NCBI GenBank assembly: GCA_963842795.1
Contig: CAWJHV010000029.1
Location: 4,013 to 68,012 of the forward strand
DNA from: WHSW01 sp963842795
GTDB lineage: Bacteria; Actinomycetota; Thermoleophilia; Solirubrobacterales; 70-9
Direction of reading: 5' to 3'
Length of the DNA: 64,000 bases
A model generated the notes under the pieces. The model worked only from the letters and a program-made list of their open reading frames with translations. It was not told where the DNA came from and ran no database searches. Position numbers and translations under genes: made by a program. Positions 26,401-34,845 of this stretch are shown here, in pieces; the stretch's first letter is position 1, and each line of letters begins with the position of its first letter.

Positions 26401-26855
26401 ACGTCGACGTGGCGAGGCCGTCGGTGACCGTCGATCTCGCCGGTGGCGCGCACACGATCCGCTCGGTCAAGGTGAGCGCGATGCTCGGCCCGGGCCAGGG
26501 CCGGTTCACGGCGCTGCGCCGGTTCGCGATCCAGACCTGCAGGCGGGGCCCGACCGTCACCTGCGCGCTGCCGGGCGACTTCGCCACGATCTACACCAGC
26601 CCCGCGGCCGCCTTCCCGTCGGTGCGCCCGCGGCCGGTGGCGCCGGACCTGATCCTGCGGCCGTTCGCCGTCCCCGCGACGTCAGCGACCGACGTGCGGC
26701 TGGTCGCGCTCGAGAACCAGTGCACGGGCGGCCCGGACTTTGCCGGCGAGCAGGACAACGACCCGGTCAACCCGACCGATTGCGCCACCGGATCTGCCGC
26801 CGGCGCCGACCTGCACGCGGCCGAGCTTCAGGTCTTCTCGGCCAACGCGCCCTAG
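23478..26855 (+). CDS. Secreted M36 (fungalysin-type) zinc metallopeptidase
   Basis: 1125-aa secreted protease. Signal peptide at residues 1-35. An FTP-type propeptide at about 60-300 is followed by the M36 catalytic domain with HEYTH at 636-640 and the downstream ligand Glu664 in GESWSD. A C-terminal part beyond 850 contains a carboxypeptidase-regulatory-like beta repeat and a discoidin-like beta sandwich. GGGAGG lies 8 nt before the ATG, one of the few clear Shine-Dalgarno sites here. It probably supplies extracellular amino acids alongside the divergent GH9 enzyme. Confidence 0.88.
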   Translation: MRIRGRFTTGAGRRVALAGLIAALAAAAIPNSAGAVATIFDQPVGLPDLDVREQAVAPSAAQRRLVDGLGARASWNRFGTPESLINDGGYLGSRPAGSASDAARAWIRANRGLFKLTDADVSGLAVLSDSQLRGTGGHAVIFNQRFGGLEAGQDGMITVGINSQGVFYASSSSAGSQAAPEPATLSPTQAWRSAAANAGLSAKSSAISDVHTAGGWTTFTAAGLATPLDPRGKGPIGQRARLVAFPTDDGVRAAFETIVMDVDSAGPKAYKSFVDARTGEVLFRQNAVEQLAAQDANDTFSGTTNGPNDCGPRHPIGVETGIRSIFVFASANLPADDIVLKLFNPHGVAVASADTGSSPEAISYSKANGGVLEAGTWRTQVCQFDHAVPAFDYSGTWATSSSAVNPTTPNPAWKYFEANPPLDYSNTDSRIVGCWIAESGAVPPCDRVEGNLASRAPWDVLVGSGSTLTTEGNNARTAESWTNPLAPGPFGFMPTATDRKYAFGWTNQWQTSGCDPATLVPTSGNDIAASVTNLFVGHNRFHDFSYRLGFTEDNFNMQTDNFGSVGGRAADPEIGDVQAGALTGGFPTFEGRDNANQITLNDGIPGITNQYLFQPIAGAFYSPCVDGDYDTSVFGHEYTHAISNRMVGGPDSGLTGAQAGAMGESWSDLNALEYLHAYDYVPTAGENDWAEGPYVTGNPERGIRDFALNDNPLNYSDIGFDVTGPEVHADGEIWNAVNYDVRQALARRYDANFPSGNAALQLRCAEGELPVDRCPGNRRWIQLVFDAFLLQPPTTSMLDARDAMLASDINRFGGQNQATIWNAFAKRGFGESAQNSSTDEDQPHAAFDSPHADEATVTLDPRRPDGGLVDTRFFIGRFEARATPVADTYPETSRSDTVSLVPGRYELIAQARGYGMRRFQINVSAGETVTETVHLDQNWASERRGATATGDGTDQANLIDDTEATQWEVTGLPANVDVARPSVTVDLAGGAHTIRSVKVSAMLGPGQGRFTALRRFAIQTCRRGPTVTCALPGDFATIYTSPAAAFPSVRPRPVAPDLILRPFAVPATSATDVRLVALENQCTGGPDFAGEQDNDPVNPTDCATGSAAGADLHAAELQVFSANAP

Positions 26856-26864
26856 CGCCGGGGC

Positions 26865-28102
26865 TCAGTCCGGAGCGCCCTCGGCGACCGGCGTCCCGAT
26901 CGGTCCGCGCCGCGACCGGTCGGCCGCCGGGCCGTCGAGGTTGCCCGAGAGCGCCAGGGCGACCGCCGCCGTTGCGATCAGAACGCCGCCGTAGATCTCC
27001 GCGGTCTCGCGCAGGCCGAGCTCGGTGACCGCGGCGCCGGCGACGATGGCCGGGACGCTGAAGGCGAGGTAGGAGACGACGAAGATCGCCGAGAGCAGGG
27101 CGGCGCGCTGGTCGGCGGGGGCGCGGAGGCTGAGCGCGCGGAAGACGCCGGCGAACGCGGGCCCGAAGCCGAGCCCGGCGATCGCGCAGCCGACGAGGAA
27201 GAGCGCGTTCGACTCCATCGCGAGCGCGGCGAGCGCCGTGGCGACGCCGGCGATCAGCGCCGCGAGGCCGCCGCGCGCGGTCGTCCGCGGAGCGACCCGG
27301 CGAAGCCCGATCGAGGCCACCGCGCTGATCCCGGCCATGACGAAGATCGGCAACCCGCCGGCCAGATGGCTGCTCTCGCCGAGGACACCGGCGGTCAGCG
27401 AGCCGGCGAGCGAGAGGATCAGCCCGCCCAGCGCCCAGGTGGCGGCGAGGCAGGGGACCGCGGCGACGAAGGCGCTGCGCATCCCGGCCGGTACCGCGAC
27501 CCGCGGCCGCAGCGGCGGCTCGCCAGTTGCCGTCGCCGGCGACGGTCTCCGGGAGCGCGACGATCGCGAGCAGGGCGATCGCGAAAGCCGGCGACCAGGA
27601 CCCAGAACACGAACCGCATCGGGTCGGGGCCGTAGTCGACCAGCAGCCCGGCGGCGAGCGCCCCGAGCGCGAGCCCGGTGAGCGGCGAGACCGCCCCCAT
27701 CAGCGCCCCGAGCCAGGGCTTCGACCGCGGCTGGAAGTCGAGCAGCGCGGCGCTGATCGCGCCCATCGCCGTGCCGGTCGCGATCCCCTGCAGGATCCGG
27801 GCGGCGAACAGCCAGCCGACCCCGCTGGCGCCGGCGAAGGCGAGCATGGCGACGATCTCCAGCACCAGCGCGGCGATCAGCGTCGGCCGGCGCCCGATGT
27901 GGTCGGAGATCGAGCCGACCACGAGCAGCGCCGCCAGCAGCGCGACCGCGTACACGGCGAAGACGCTGGTGAGCGTGATCGAGCTGAAGCCCCACTCGTC
28001 CTGGTAGACGACGTAGAGCGGCGACGGCACGCTGGAGGCGAACAGCAGAGCCGCGAGAATCGCCGCCAGCGTCCAGAACGCGGTCTCGCCTCGTAGTCGC
28101 AT
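26865..28102 (-). pseudogene. MFS transporter (AraJ/sugar-efflux-like), interrupted by two frameshifts
   Basis: About 410-codon 12-TM MFS permease. The N-terminal half reads from ATG 28102 (MRLRGETAFW) with motif A near SISDHIGRR. It leaves frame at an AAAG/CTTT run near 27584-27588, where frame 3 continues with a TM helix (FAIALLAIVALPETV). A second +1 shift near 27520-27540 restores a third frame running to TGA 26865. Both shifts are single extra bases in GC-rich runs, so this is either a decaying gene or a sequencing error. Divergent from the DUF1330 gene. Confidence 0.75.
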
Positions 28103-28199
28103 CGCCACCCATTTGTTAGCAGGGTGGTGTTCGGTCACCGTCGGGCTCATGAACTCGAAACGTCCGGCGGCCGCGAATCGTGAGCCTTTCCGGGCGCGA

Positions 28200-28205
28200 T
28201 ACGGT
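28200..28205 (+). promoter_or_regulatory. -10 box TACGGT of a leaderless promoter
   Basis: TACGGT, 6 nt, then GTG at 28212. Confidence 0.6.
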
Positions 28206-28211
28206 GGCGCC

Positions 28212-28592
28212 GTGGCCGAGGAAGGCGAGAGGCTGAACGAGGCGGGGTTCACGGAGCTCCGCGAGCGGATCACGGAGGGGCCGGTGCTGATGCTCAACCT
28301 GCTCGGCTTCAGGCCCGACGGCGGAGTCGAGCGCTACGACGAGTACGCGCGAGCGGTGGCGCCGCTGCTCGAGCGGGCCGGGGCGCGCATCCTCGCCGCC
28401 GGCCTCGGCTCGGCGGCGCTGATCGGCACCGACGGCTGGGACGCCGTCGCCCTGGTCGAGTACCCGACCCGCGGGGCGTTCCTGGAGATGGTCTCCTCGC
28501 CCGAGTACCTGGAGATCGCCCACCTGCGCACCGAGGCGCTCGAGCGCTCCGAGCTCCACCCGCTCGATCCGGCCGACGGCCCGATCGGCTGA
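28212..28592 (+). CDS. DUF1330-like dimeric alpha/beta-barrel protein
   Basis: 126-aa ferredoxin-like-fold protein. The strands VLMLNLLGF, AALIGTDGWDAVALVEYPTRGAFLEMVSSPEY and the final helix are typical of DUF1330 or related dimeric barrel proteins. The open frame runs back to 28113, but GTG 28212 has a perfectly spaced TACGGT and matches the family N-terminus. Function is unknown. Confidence 0.78.
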   Translation: MAEEGERLNEAGFTELRERITEGPVLMLNLLGFRPDGGVERYDEYARAVAPLLERAGARILAAGLGSAALIGTDGWDAVALVEYPTRGAFLEMVSSPEYLEIAHLRTEALERSELHPLDPADGPIG

Positions 28593-28659
28593 CGGGCGCG
28601 GGCTCCCACCGCTGGCGGGGCTTCGTGCGAACGTGCACGTCGCCTGCCACGCTTGTGAG

Positions 28660-29436
28660 GTGCTTGGCAGGTTGATCCGCGCGGCGCTCGCCGCGACGCT
28701 ACTTGGCGCGCTCGCGCTGGCGCCGGGCGCGGCGGCGAGCCGCATGCCCGGGATCGACGTCTCCCGCTTCCAGGGCGAGATCGACTGGCCGCGCGTCGCC
28801 GGCGAGGGAGTCAGCTTCGCCTTCCTCCAGGCGAGCCGCGGCTCGGGCGAGGACTGCAGCGTGAAGCCGCGCCGCTGCGGGCCCGACGGGACCTACGCCG
28901 CCAACTACGCCGCAGCGAAGGCGACCGGGGTCCGCGTCGGCCCCTACCACCGCGCGTTCGTCGGCGGCCGGAACCGCGACGGCGTCAAGGCCGACGCCAA
29001 GGCCGAGGCGCGGGTGTTCATCGAGCGGGTCGGCAACCTCGAGGCCGGCGACCTGCGCCCGGCGCTCGACATGGAGACCCCGTTCTCCGACCTCAACGCG
29101 CTCGAGCTGCGCGTCTGGGCGCGGACCTGGCTGCGGGCGGTCAAGGACGCCTTCGGCGTCAAGCCGATCATCTACACCAACGTCACGAGCTGGGCCGCGC
29201 TCGACGACCCGGCGAGCTTCGCCCACAAGGGCTACCCGCTATGGGTCGCCAACTGGCACGTGCCCAAGCCCCAGGTCCCGGCCCGCGACTGGGACGGCGA
29301 GAGCTGGCGCATCTGGCAGCACGCGAGCGACGGGCGGATCGACGGAATCGAGGGCCACGTCGACCTCGACACGCTGCGCGGCGGCTGGCGGGGGGTCACC
29401 CTGCGCCACTCGGCCGGCGCGATCTCCCCGGGCTAG
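28660..29436 (+). CDS. Secreted GH25 lysozyme-like muramidase
   Basis: 258-aa exported muramidase. Signal peptide at residues 1-27. The GH25 fold starts GIDVSRFQGEIDW (Asp33), and the catalytic pair lies in ALDMET (Asp137, Glu139). Further family motifs are PYHRAF, IIYTNV and LWVANW. It cleaves peptidoglycan beta-1,4-linkages between MurNAc and GlcNAc. The start is uncertain: GTG 28660 gives the best signal peptide with CACGCT 6 nt upstream; GTG 28633 and TTG 28672 are alternatives. A cysteine pair at about 66/73 is near the active-site face. Confidence 0.87.
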   Translation: MLGRLIRAALAATLLGALALAPGAAASRMPGIDVSRFQGEIDWPRVAGEGVSFAFLQASRGSGEDCSVKPRRCGPDGTYAANYAAAKATGVRVGPYHRAFVGGRNRDGVKADAKAEARVFIERVGNLEAGDLRPALDMETPFSDLNALELRVWARTWLRAVKDAFGVKPIIYTNVTSWAALDDPASFAHKGYPLWVANWHVPKPQVPARDWDGESWRIWQHASDGRIDGIEGHVDLDTLRGGWRGVTLRHSAGAISPG

Positions 29437-29448
29437 CGGGGCGGCCGC

Positions 29449-30114
29449 TCAGCTCGCCTTGGCGATCGCGGCGTCCATCGCCGCGCCCGGGTTCTCGACC
29501 ACCCTCCCGTGGCCGGGCGCGAGCCTCTTCGGGTCGAGCGCCCGCAGCGCCTTCGCCGACTCGAGCGCGGTGGGACGGTGCCAGCTCGCCATGTACGGAA
29601 GCGGGAAGCGCCAGTTCGCCTTCGCCGAGGTGGCGACGCCGCCGAGGGTCGAGTAGGCGTCGGCGCAGAACAGGGTCCCGTCGCGCGTGTCGAGATAGGC
29701 GAGCTGGCCCGGCGTGTGGCCGGGGGCGGCGTAGGCCTCGAGCGAGCCGACCCGGTCGCCGGGCACGAGCGTGCGCGTCGGCTCCACCTCGGCCCCGGAG
29801 TAGCCGCCGCGCAGCTTGTCGACAGGCTCGCCCGGGTCGAGGCTCATGTCCTGCTTCAGCAGCCGGCGCTCGCGCGTGCCGATGATCACCTCGGCGTCGG
29901 GCACCGCGGCGTGCAGGGCGTCGAGCGAGCCGATGTGGTCCTGGTGGGCGTGGGTGAGCAGGATCCGCGCGATCGGGCTGCCGTGCTTCTCGGCCGCGGC
30001 GACGATCCCCTTGGCCGAGCGCGGGATCATCGTGTCGATCACGGTCAACCCGCCCTCATCCTCGACCAGGAAGCAGTTGACGAAGCCGAAGCGGCTCACG
30101 CGCGAGAAGGGCAC
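29449..30114 (-). CDS. MBL-fold metallo-hydrolase
   Basis: 221-aa metallo-beta-lactamase-fold hydrolase. The zinc motif THAHQDH is at residues 54-60. Metal ligands continue in APGHTPGQ and FCADA, and a final APGHG supplies the last His. The protein belongs to the broad glyoxalase-II/quinolone-lactonase type, and the substrate cannot be told. GTG at 30114 is preceded 6 nt upstream by TAGGAT (30126-30121). Confidence 0.88.
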   Translation of the reverse strand: MPFSRVSRFGFVNCFLVEDEGGLTVIDTMIPRSAKGIVAAAEKHGSPIARILLTHAHQDHIGSLDALHAAVPDAEVIIGTRERRLLKQDMSLDPGEPVDKLRGGYSGAEVEPTRTLVPGDRVGSLEAYAAPGHTPGQLAYLDTRDGTLFCADAYSTLGGVATSAKANWRFPLPYMASWHRPTALESAKALRALDPKRLAPGHGRVVENPGAAMDAAIAKAS

Positions 30115-30120
30115 GCACCG

Positions 30121-30126
30121 ATCCTA
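30121..30126 (-). promoter_or_regulatory. -10 box TAGGAT of a leaderless promoter
   Basis: Read on the minus strand: TAGGAT, 6 nt, then GTG at 30114. Confidence 0.65.
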
Positions 30127-30210
30127 GCCCCGACCCCGCGACGGGCGCCTTTCGTTCTCAGGCGGAACGTTGTGCGGCCGTCGTCGCCGCGATCAGCGCG
30201 ATCCCGGCGC

Positions 30211-31185
30211 TCACCCGCGCTCGAACCCGCCCTCGATCGGCATCGTCGCGCTCAGCAGCGGCGACGGCTCGTCGGGATCGTCCTGGTCGCAGACGAAGAC
30301 GAAGTCGATCACCCCGGCCTCGATCGCCGCGTGCACGCCCTCGACCTTCCAGCGCCGGTCGATCGTCCGCAGCCGGCGCACCTGCCCCTCGGTGTCGATC
30401 GTGCCGACGACCGAGCCGTGGATCCGCTCGCCGTCGGAGTCGTCGGCCTCCGCCGAGGCGGTGAAGACGACGAGGTCGTCGGAGACCGGAGTCGCGTCGC
30501 TGAAGCAGAGCTTGGTCCCGCCGAGCTCGCCGAGGTCGTAGGCGCGCACCTCGTTGAGCTCCTCGACGTCGATCGAGCGGTCGCCCAGCATCGACTCCAT
30601 CACCCGGTCGAGCTCGAGCTCGGCGACCGCGTTGTGGCCACCGTCGGCGTTCCCGCGATGGAAGACCAGAAAGCGATCGCCGCGAACCGCGGCCCCCTCG
30701 ACGTTGAGGTCGCCGAGCTCCGACCGCAGCAGGTCGTAGAGCGGCCCCAGGTCGATCGTCACCGGGTCGCCCTCGAGCGCCCCGGCTGCGTCGAGCGCCC
30801 AGTAGAAGCCGCGGTCGCGCCCGGGCCCCGAGCCCGAGCCGAGCCCGAGCAGGCCGCCGAACGGCGCGCCCTCGAACGGCGGCAGCACCGAGAGCGCCTC
30901 CAGGTCGGGCTTCTCGCGGGCGCGCTCGTCGTCGGCGTCGGGGAGGTCGCCGGCGAGCGCCTGGCGCATCTCCCCCGGCCCGGATTCCGACGATCTGAAC
31001 ACGGCCAGGTCGAGCTCGTCGTCGCCGACGACGTAGACGTGGTCGGCGCGCCGGGCCACCGCCGAGGCCGAGACGATGTAGCTAGGGCGGCCCTCGTCGT
31101 CGGCGTCGCGGACGACGTCGAGGTCGCGGAGCTTGGTCAGCTCCAGCGGCTCGAGCTCCTCGGGCGCAGAGGTCTCGCGGTCCAT
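30211..31185 (-). CDS. Conserved hypothetical, probable beta-propeller (DUF6929-like)
   Basis: 324-aa acidic soluble protein, no signal peptide. Repeated strands of the type YVVGDDELDLAVF, FYWALDAAG, RFLVFHRGNADGG and VVFTASAEADDSDG give a propeller-like rhythm and recall the DUF6929/SdiA-regulated group; this assignment is tentative. ATG 31185 has GGAG 5 nt before it. The 96-nt gap to the MBL gene on the same strand contains no hairpin I could identify. Confidence 0.65.
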   Translation of the reverse strand: MDRETSAPEELEPLELTKLRDLDVVRDADDEGRPSYIVSASAVARRADHVYVVGDDELDLAVFRSSESGPGEMRQALAGDLPDADDERAREKPDLEALSVLPPFEGAPFGGLLGLGSGSGPGRDRGFYWALDAAGALEGDPVTIDLGPLYDLLRSELGDLNVEGAAVRGDRFLVFHRGNADGGHNAVAELELDRVMESMLGDRSIDVEELNEVRAYDLGELGGTKLCFSDATPVSDDLVVFTASAEADDSDGERIHGSVVGTIDTEGQVRRLRTIDRRWKVEGVHAAIEAGVIDFVFVCDQDDPDEPSPLLSATMPIEGGFERG

Positions 31186-31303
31186 CGAGCTCCGGGTACC
31201 CGCCGCGCCCCCGCGCGACGCATGCCGCCCCCCGCGACTGGGCGAAAACGATGGACTATTGAGCGAAATGCGCCAGTCGCGCGCAGCGCGCCATGATTGA
31301 GCC

Positions 31304-31966
31304 GTGCGCCGGCCGGCCTCCCGAAACCACGTCGTCTTCCTCGGCGGCCCGGAGCTCGAATACGAGGAGTTCCGCCCGCCGCCCGAGCTCGCGCCGTGGG
31401 TGGCGGTCTCGTGGCGGATCCGCGCCCGAGGGACCGGCGAGCTGCGAATCGTCCCCGACGGGTGCATGGACCTGATCCGCGGCGACGTGGTCGGCAGCTT
31501 CACCGGCGCTCTGACAGCCCGCTTCTGCGCCGGCGACGTGGCCGAGGGGATCCGCCTTCACCCCGGTGGATTCCCGGCGCTGTTCGGCGTCCCGGCGAAT
31601 GAGCTCATCGACCTGCGCGTGCCGATCGACGACGTGCTGCCGCGCTTTCGCTCGTTGCGCGCGCTCGCCGCCGACGCCGAGCGGCCCGACCCGCTCGCCC
31701 GCGCCGCCTACGCCGCCAGCGACGTGCGGGAGCTAGCGCGCGACAGCGGCTACAGCGAGCGCCAGCTGCGCCGGCGGGTCGCCGAGTCGACCGGCCACGG
31801 GCCGAAGCGGCTGATGCGGATCGCGCGCATGCAGCGCCTGCTGCGCGGCGGCCGGGGCGAGAGCTGGGCGCGCACGGCGGCCGACCACGGCTACTTCGAC
31901 GAGGCCCACATGGCGGGCGACGTGCGCGAGCTCGCCGGCGCGACCCCGCACGCGCTGCTCGGATGA
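31304..31966 (+). CDS. AraC-family transcriptional regulator
   Basis: 220-aa regulator. The N-terminal ~115 residues are a DUF6597-type sensor (ELAPWVAVSWRIR, IVPDGCMDLI, HPGGFPALFG). The C-terminal AraC HTH covers about 125-215, with LARDSGYSERQLRRRVAE as the first HTH and the second around WARTAADHGYFDEAHMAGDV. GTG start, with a CATGAT box 6 nt upstream. It may control the VOC gene that follows 87 nt later. Confidence 0.85.
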   Translation: MRRPASRNHVVFLGGPELEYEEFRPPPELAPWVAVSWRIRARGTGELRIVPDGCMDLIRGDVVGSFTGALTARFCAGDVAEGIRLHPGGFPALFGVPANELIDLRVPIDDVLPRFRSLRALAADAERPDPLARAAYAASDVRELARDSGYSERQLRRRVAESTGHGPKRLMRIARMQRLLRGGRGESWARTAADHGYFDEAHMAGDVRELAGATPHALLG

Positions 31967-32003
31967 CCGTTTTTTCCTAGGCGGGCCGCCCGGCGGGCGG
32001 AGC

Positions 32004-32009
32004 TACTGT
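32004..32009 (+). promoter_or_regulatory. Putative -10 box TACTGT of the VOC gene
   Basis: TACTGT lies 45 nt before the ATG, giving a leader of about 38 nt that contains a strong AAGGAGG Shine-Dalgarno at 32038-32044. This contrasts with the leaderless starts of most neighbours. Confidence 0.45.
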
Positions 32010-32053
32010 CACAGCCGAACACCGCACGACGCATCCGAAGGAGGACACGACCC

Positions 32054-32476
32054 ATGGAGATCCAGTTCATCTCGGGCTTCGCCGTGATCGCGCCCGATCC
32101 GGCAACGAGTCGCAAGCTCTACGTCGACGCGCTCGGCCTGCCACTCGAGGGCGGGGAAACCGAGCCCGACTATGTCCACACCGAGAATCTCGAGGGCGCC
32201 AAGCACTTCGGCGTCTGGCCGCTGGCCCACGCGGCGCAGGCGTGTTACGGCACCGACTCGTGGCCGGACGACGTCCCCGTCCCACAGGCCTCAGTCGAGT
32301 TCGAGGTCGCCGCGCCGGAGGACGTCGCCCCGGCCTCGGAGGAGCTCCGAGCCGCCGGCTACGAGCCCATCCACGAGCCACGCACCGAGCCCTGGGGCCA
32401 GACGATCGGCCGCGTCCTCTCGCCGGAGGGCCTGGTCGTCGGCATCTCCCACGCCCCCTGGCACCACAAGGGCTGA
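32054..32476 (+). CDS. VOC-family (glyoxalase/bleomycin-resistance fold) protein
   Basis: 140-aa vicinal-oxygen-chelate protein with two beta-alpha-beta-beta-beta modules. The first is FAVIAPDPATSRKLYVDALGLPL, and the second ends PWGQTIGRVLSPEGLVVGISHAPWH. The start is set by AAGGAGG 9 nt upstream. Metal-ligand positions are only partly clear (the second-module Glu is not obvious), so antibiotic sequestration or isomerase roles are both open. Confidence 0.82.
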   Translation: MEIQFISGFAVIAPDPATSRKLYVDALGLPLEGGETEPDYVHTENLEGAKHFGVWPLAHAAQACYGTDSWPDDVPVPQASVEFEVAAPEDVAPASEELRAAGYEPIHEPRTEPWGQTIGRVLSPEGLVVGISHAPWHHKG

Positions 32477-32482
32477 CCCGCA

Positions 32483-33289
32483 CTACGCGCGCAGCTTGTA
32501 GCCGCTCTTGAACAGGCGCAGGTTGAAGTAGAACAGCGCCGCGGTCGCGCCCGCGAGCGCCAGCAGCGAGAGCGCGATGCTCGCCTCGGTGAAGCCGAGG
32601 AAGCCGTAGCGGACCAGATTGATCATGTAGTAGACGGGGTTGAAGTGGGTCAGGGTCTGAAACGGCTCCGGCAGCAGCGAGGCCGAGTAGAAGACCCCGC
32701 CGAGGAAGATCAGCGGCGTGAGCACGAAGGTCTGCGCGATCGCGACGTCGTCGAACTGCTCCGCGCGGACCCCGATCAGCACCCCGAGCTGGGAGAAGAA
32801 GAAGCCGACCAGGAACAGCGCCGGGATCAGGATCAGGATGTGCTCGACCGGGAGGTCGACCAGCAGCGAGGCGGCGATGAAGGTGAGCACCGAGACCGTG
32901 AGCCCGCGGGTGAAGCCGCCGAGCGAGAACGCGGTCAGCAGCTCGAGCGGCGAGGCGGGTGAGGAGAGCTGGTCCTGGATCGCCCCTTGGAACTTCTGCT
33001 GCAGGATCGATGAGGCGTTGTTGGAGAACGAGTTCATCGCCCAGGCCATCATGATCAGCCCCGGGATCACGAAGACGACGTACTTGAAGCCGTGGAGGGT
33101 GTCGATCCGCGAGCCGAGCGCGGCGCCGAAGACCGAGATGTAGAGGAAGGTCTCGAGCAGCGGCGCGCCGATCGTCTGCTTCTTGATCTTCAAAAAGCGG
33201 TTGAGCTCGCGCCGCCAGAGGGTGAAGAAGCGGATCTGGGTCGTGGTCATCGCGGGCACGCGGAGTAGGCGCGCGGGTCGGGTGGCCAT
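32483..33289 (-). CDS. ABC-2 type transporter permease
   Basis: 268-aa ABC-2 membrane subunit with six TM segments at roughly residues 40-60, 70-90, 115-140, 150-175, 180-200 and 235-255. The typical ABC-2 signature FNPVYYMINLVRYGFLG lies before the last TM. The ATG overlaps the ATPase stop (TGATG), so the two subunits are made together. An in-frame ATG 13 codons later is an alternative start. The substrate may be a drug, lipid or polymer. Confidence 0.88.
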   Translation of the reverse strand: MATRPARLLRVPAMTTTQIRFFTLWRRELNRFLKIKKQTIGAPLLETFLYISVFGAALGSRIDTLHGFKYVVFVIPGLIMMAWAMNSFSNNASSILQQKFQGAIQDQLSSPASPLELLTAFSLGGFTRGLTVSVLTFIAASLLVDLPVEHILILIPALFLVGFFFSQLGVLIGVRAEQFDDVAIAQTFVLTPLIFLGGVFYSASLLPEPFQTLTHFNPVYYMINLVRYGFLGFTEASIALSLLALAGATAALFYFNLRLFKSGYKLRA

Positions 33290-34089
33290 CAGCGGATCGC
33301 CTCCAGCTCGGCCTCCACCCGCGAGCGCGAGAGCTCCTTGCGCCCGACCAGCTCCAGGTAGGCGTCCTCGAGGTTGGCGACCCCGTAGCGGGTCGCGAGC
33401 TCATCGGCCGAGCCCCGGGCGACGATGTTGCCCTCGTTGATGAAGGCGATCCGGTCGCAGAGCTGCTCGGCCTCCTCGAGATAGTGCGTGGTGAGCAGGA
33501 TCGTCGTCCCCTCCTCGTTGATCCGCTGCACGTAGTGCCAGAGCTCGAGCCGGAGCTCGATGTCGACCCCGGCGGTGGGCTCGTCGAGGATCAGCAGGCG
33601 CGGGCGGTGCATCAGCGCCCGGGCGAGGATCAGCCGCCGCTTCATCCCGCCCGAGAGCGTGCGGGTGCGCTCCTTGCGCTTCTCCTGGAGCGAGAAGGTC
33701 TCGAGCAGCTCCGCCGCGCGCTCGCGCCGCTCGCGCTTCGGCATCCCGAAGTAGCCGGCGTGGTAGTCGAGCGTCTCCTCGCAGGTGAGGAACCAGTCGA
33801 GGTTGAGCTCCTGCGGAGCGAGCCCGACCGCCTGGCGGGCAGCACCGTAGTCGCCGACCGCGTCGGCGCCGAACACCAGGATCTCGCCGCCGGTGGGCTG
33901 GGCGAGGCCGGTGGCGCAGTGGATCAGGGTCGACTTGCCCGCCCCGTTGGGGCCGAGGAGGCCGAAGATCTCGCCGTCCTCGATCTCGAGGTCGACGCCC
34001 TTGAGGGCCTCGACCCCGGTCGGGTAGCGCTTCTCCAAGCCCTCGATGTCGAGGGCCTTCGGCGGCTGGGTGTCGTTGATCGTCTGCAC
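33289..34089 (-). CDS. ABC transporter ATP-binding protein (DrrA/NodI-like)
   Basis: 266-aa ATPase with Walker A GPNGAGKST at 46-54, Q-loop at about 93, signature LSGGM at 145-149, Walker B LLILDEP at 165-171, D-loop AGVD and H-loop TTHYLEEAE. The length and C-terminal extension resemble DrrA-type exporters. GTG start at 34089 with no clear leaderless box. It forms a two-gene operon with the ABC-2 permease. Confidence 0.92.
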   Translation of the reverse strand: MQTINDTQPPKALDIEGLEKRYPTGVEALKGVDLEIEDGEIFGLLGPNGAGKSTLIHCATGLAQPTGGEILVFGADAVGDYGAARQAVGLAPQELNLDWFLTCEETLDYHAGYFGMPKRERRERAAELLETFSLQEKRKERTRTLSGGMKRRLILARALMHRPRLLILDEPTAGVDIELRLELWHYVQRINEEGTTILLTTHYLEEAEQLCDRIAFINEGNIVARGSADELATRYGVANLEDAYLELVGRKELSRSRVEAELEAIR

Positions 34090-34202
34090 GCGGCGAGCGA
34101 TGATGAAGGTTCAAGTGCGCTCGAAGTCAAGGGCTAACCGAGCGAGCGCAGGCAACTGAATGTAGCCGGGCGGGGCTCGATCGCAATCGATCCCGCACAA
34201 CG

Positions 34203-34238
34203 AGACCGGCCCGGTGCCTGTGGGCCCCGGGCCGGTCT
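34203..34238. terminator. 12-bp perfect stem-loop between divergent/convergent units
   Basis: 34203-34214 pairs with 34227-34238 around a 12-nt loop. It lies downstream of the exported protein gene ending at 34299 (minus strand) and upstream of the ABC operon. Confidence 0.65.
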
Positions 34239-34298
34239 GTTTCCCAGACGCGTGCGGCGGGCGGGGCGGGTTTGAGACCCCGCCCGCCGCTGTGCGTA

Positions 34299-34802
34299 CT
34301 AGGCCCCCTGCGAGACGGCGCTCCCCGGCTTTGGAGCACCGTCGCTGCGGCGGCCGATCGCGCTCGTGCCGAGCATGAGCAGCGCGACCGCCAGCAGTCC
34401 TGCGCCGGCGCCGATCGCGGCGTCGCCCCAGTCGAACCCGTTGCCGTCGCCGGCCGCGGGGTTCTCGGAGCCGACGTCGGCGACGAACGCCGTCGCCTGC
34501 GAGCCGTCGCGACGCAGGGTCACGACGTCGCTCGAGTCGCGGCTCACCGTCCGCGCGGCAGCACTGGTGGGCTCGAACCCGGCGACGCTCGCGGGATCGA
34601 CCTGAGTGGCCGCCAGCGCGCTGCTGGGGGCGTTGCCGCCGGTCGAGTGCGAGATCGCGGTGACGGTCGTCGCGTCGCTGCCGTCCGGGTTCCAGCCGTT
34701 GGTGACCGGCTCGAGGACGGAGGCCCCGGCGGGCGCCGCGATCGCGAGCGCGCCGGCGACGATTGCCGTGACGATTGACTTGGTGTGGTGAGTGGTGTTC
34801 AT
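34299..34802 (-). CDS. Exported single-TM surface protein, paralogue 1
   Basis: 167-aa exported protein with a signal peptide at residues 1-27 (MNTTHHTKSIV... PAGAS). A Ser/Thr/Ala-rich extracellular part contains one VTAISHSTGGNAP unit. A C-terminal TM follows FDWGDAAIGAGAGLL, with a basic tail GRRSDG. This signal-linker-TM-basic tail layout suggests wall-exposed membrane anchoring. A GGAAGGAG Shine-Dalgarno precedes the ATG. The first 33 codons and about 100 nt of promoter are nearly identical to those of the 35072-35671 paralogue. Function is unknown. Confidence 0.75.
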   Translation of the reverse strand: MNTTHHTKSIVTAIVAGALAIAAPAGASVLEPVTNGWNPDGSDATTVTAISHSTGGNAPSSALAATQVDPASVAGFEPTSAAARTVSRDSSDVVTLRRDGSQATAFVADVGSENPAAGDGNGFDWGDAAIGAGAGLLAVALLMLGTSAIGRRSDGAPKPGSAVSQGA

Positions 34803-34839
34803 CTGGGGCTCCTTCCCAGCCGGTTGATCTCTTGGGACC

Positions 34840-34845
34840 ACCGTA
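34840..34845 (-). promoter_or_regulatory. Putative -10 box TACGGT of paralogue 1
   Basis: Minus-strand TACGGT with a -35-like TGGAAC at 34868-34863, 17-bp spacing. The predicted start lies near 34833. Confidence 0.45.

Noticed and set aside
27000..28100. Programmed frameshifting in the MFS gene
   Set aside because: Two separate +1 shifts without a slippery heptamer or downstream structure. Error or decay is simpler.
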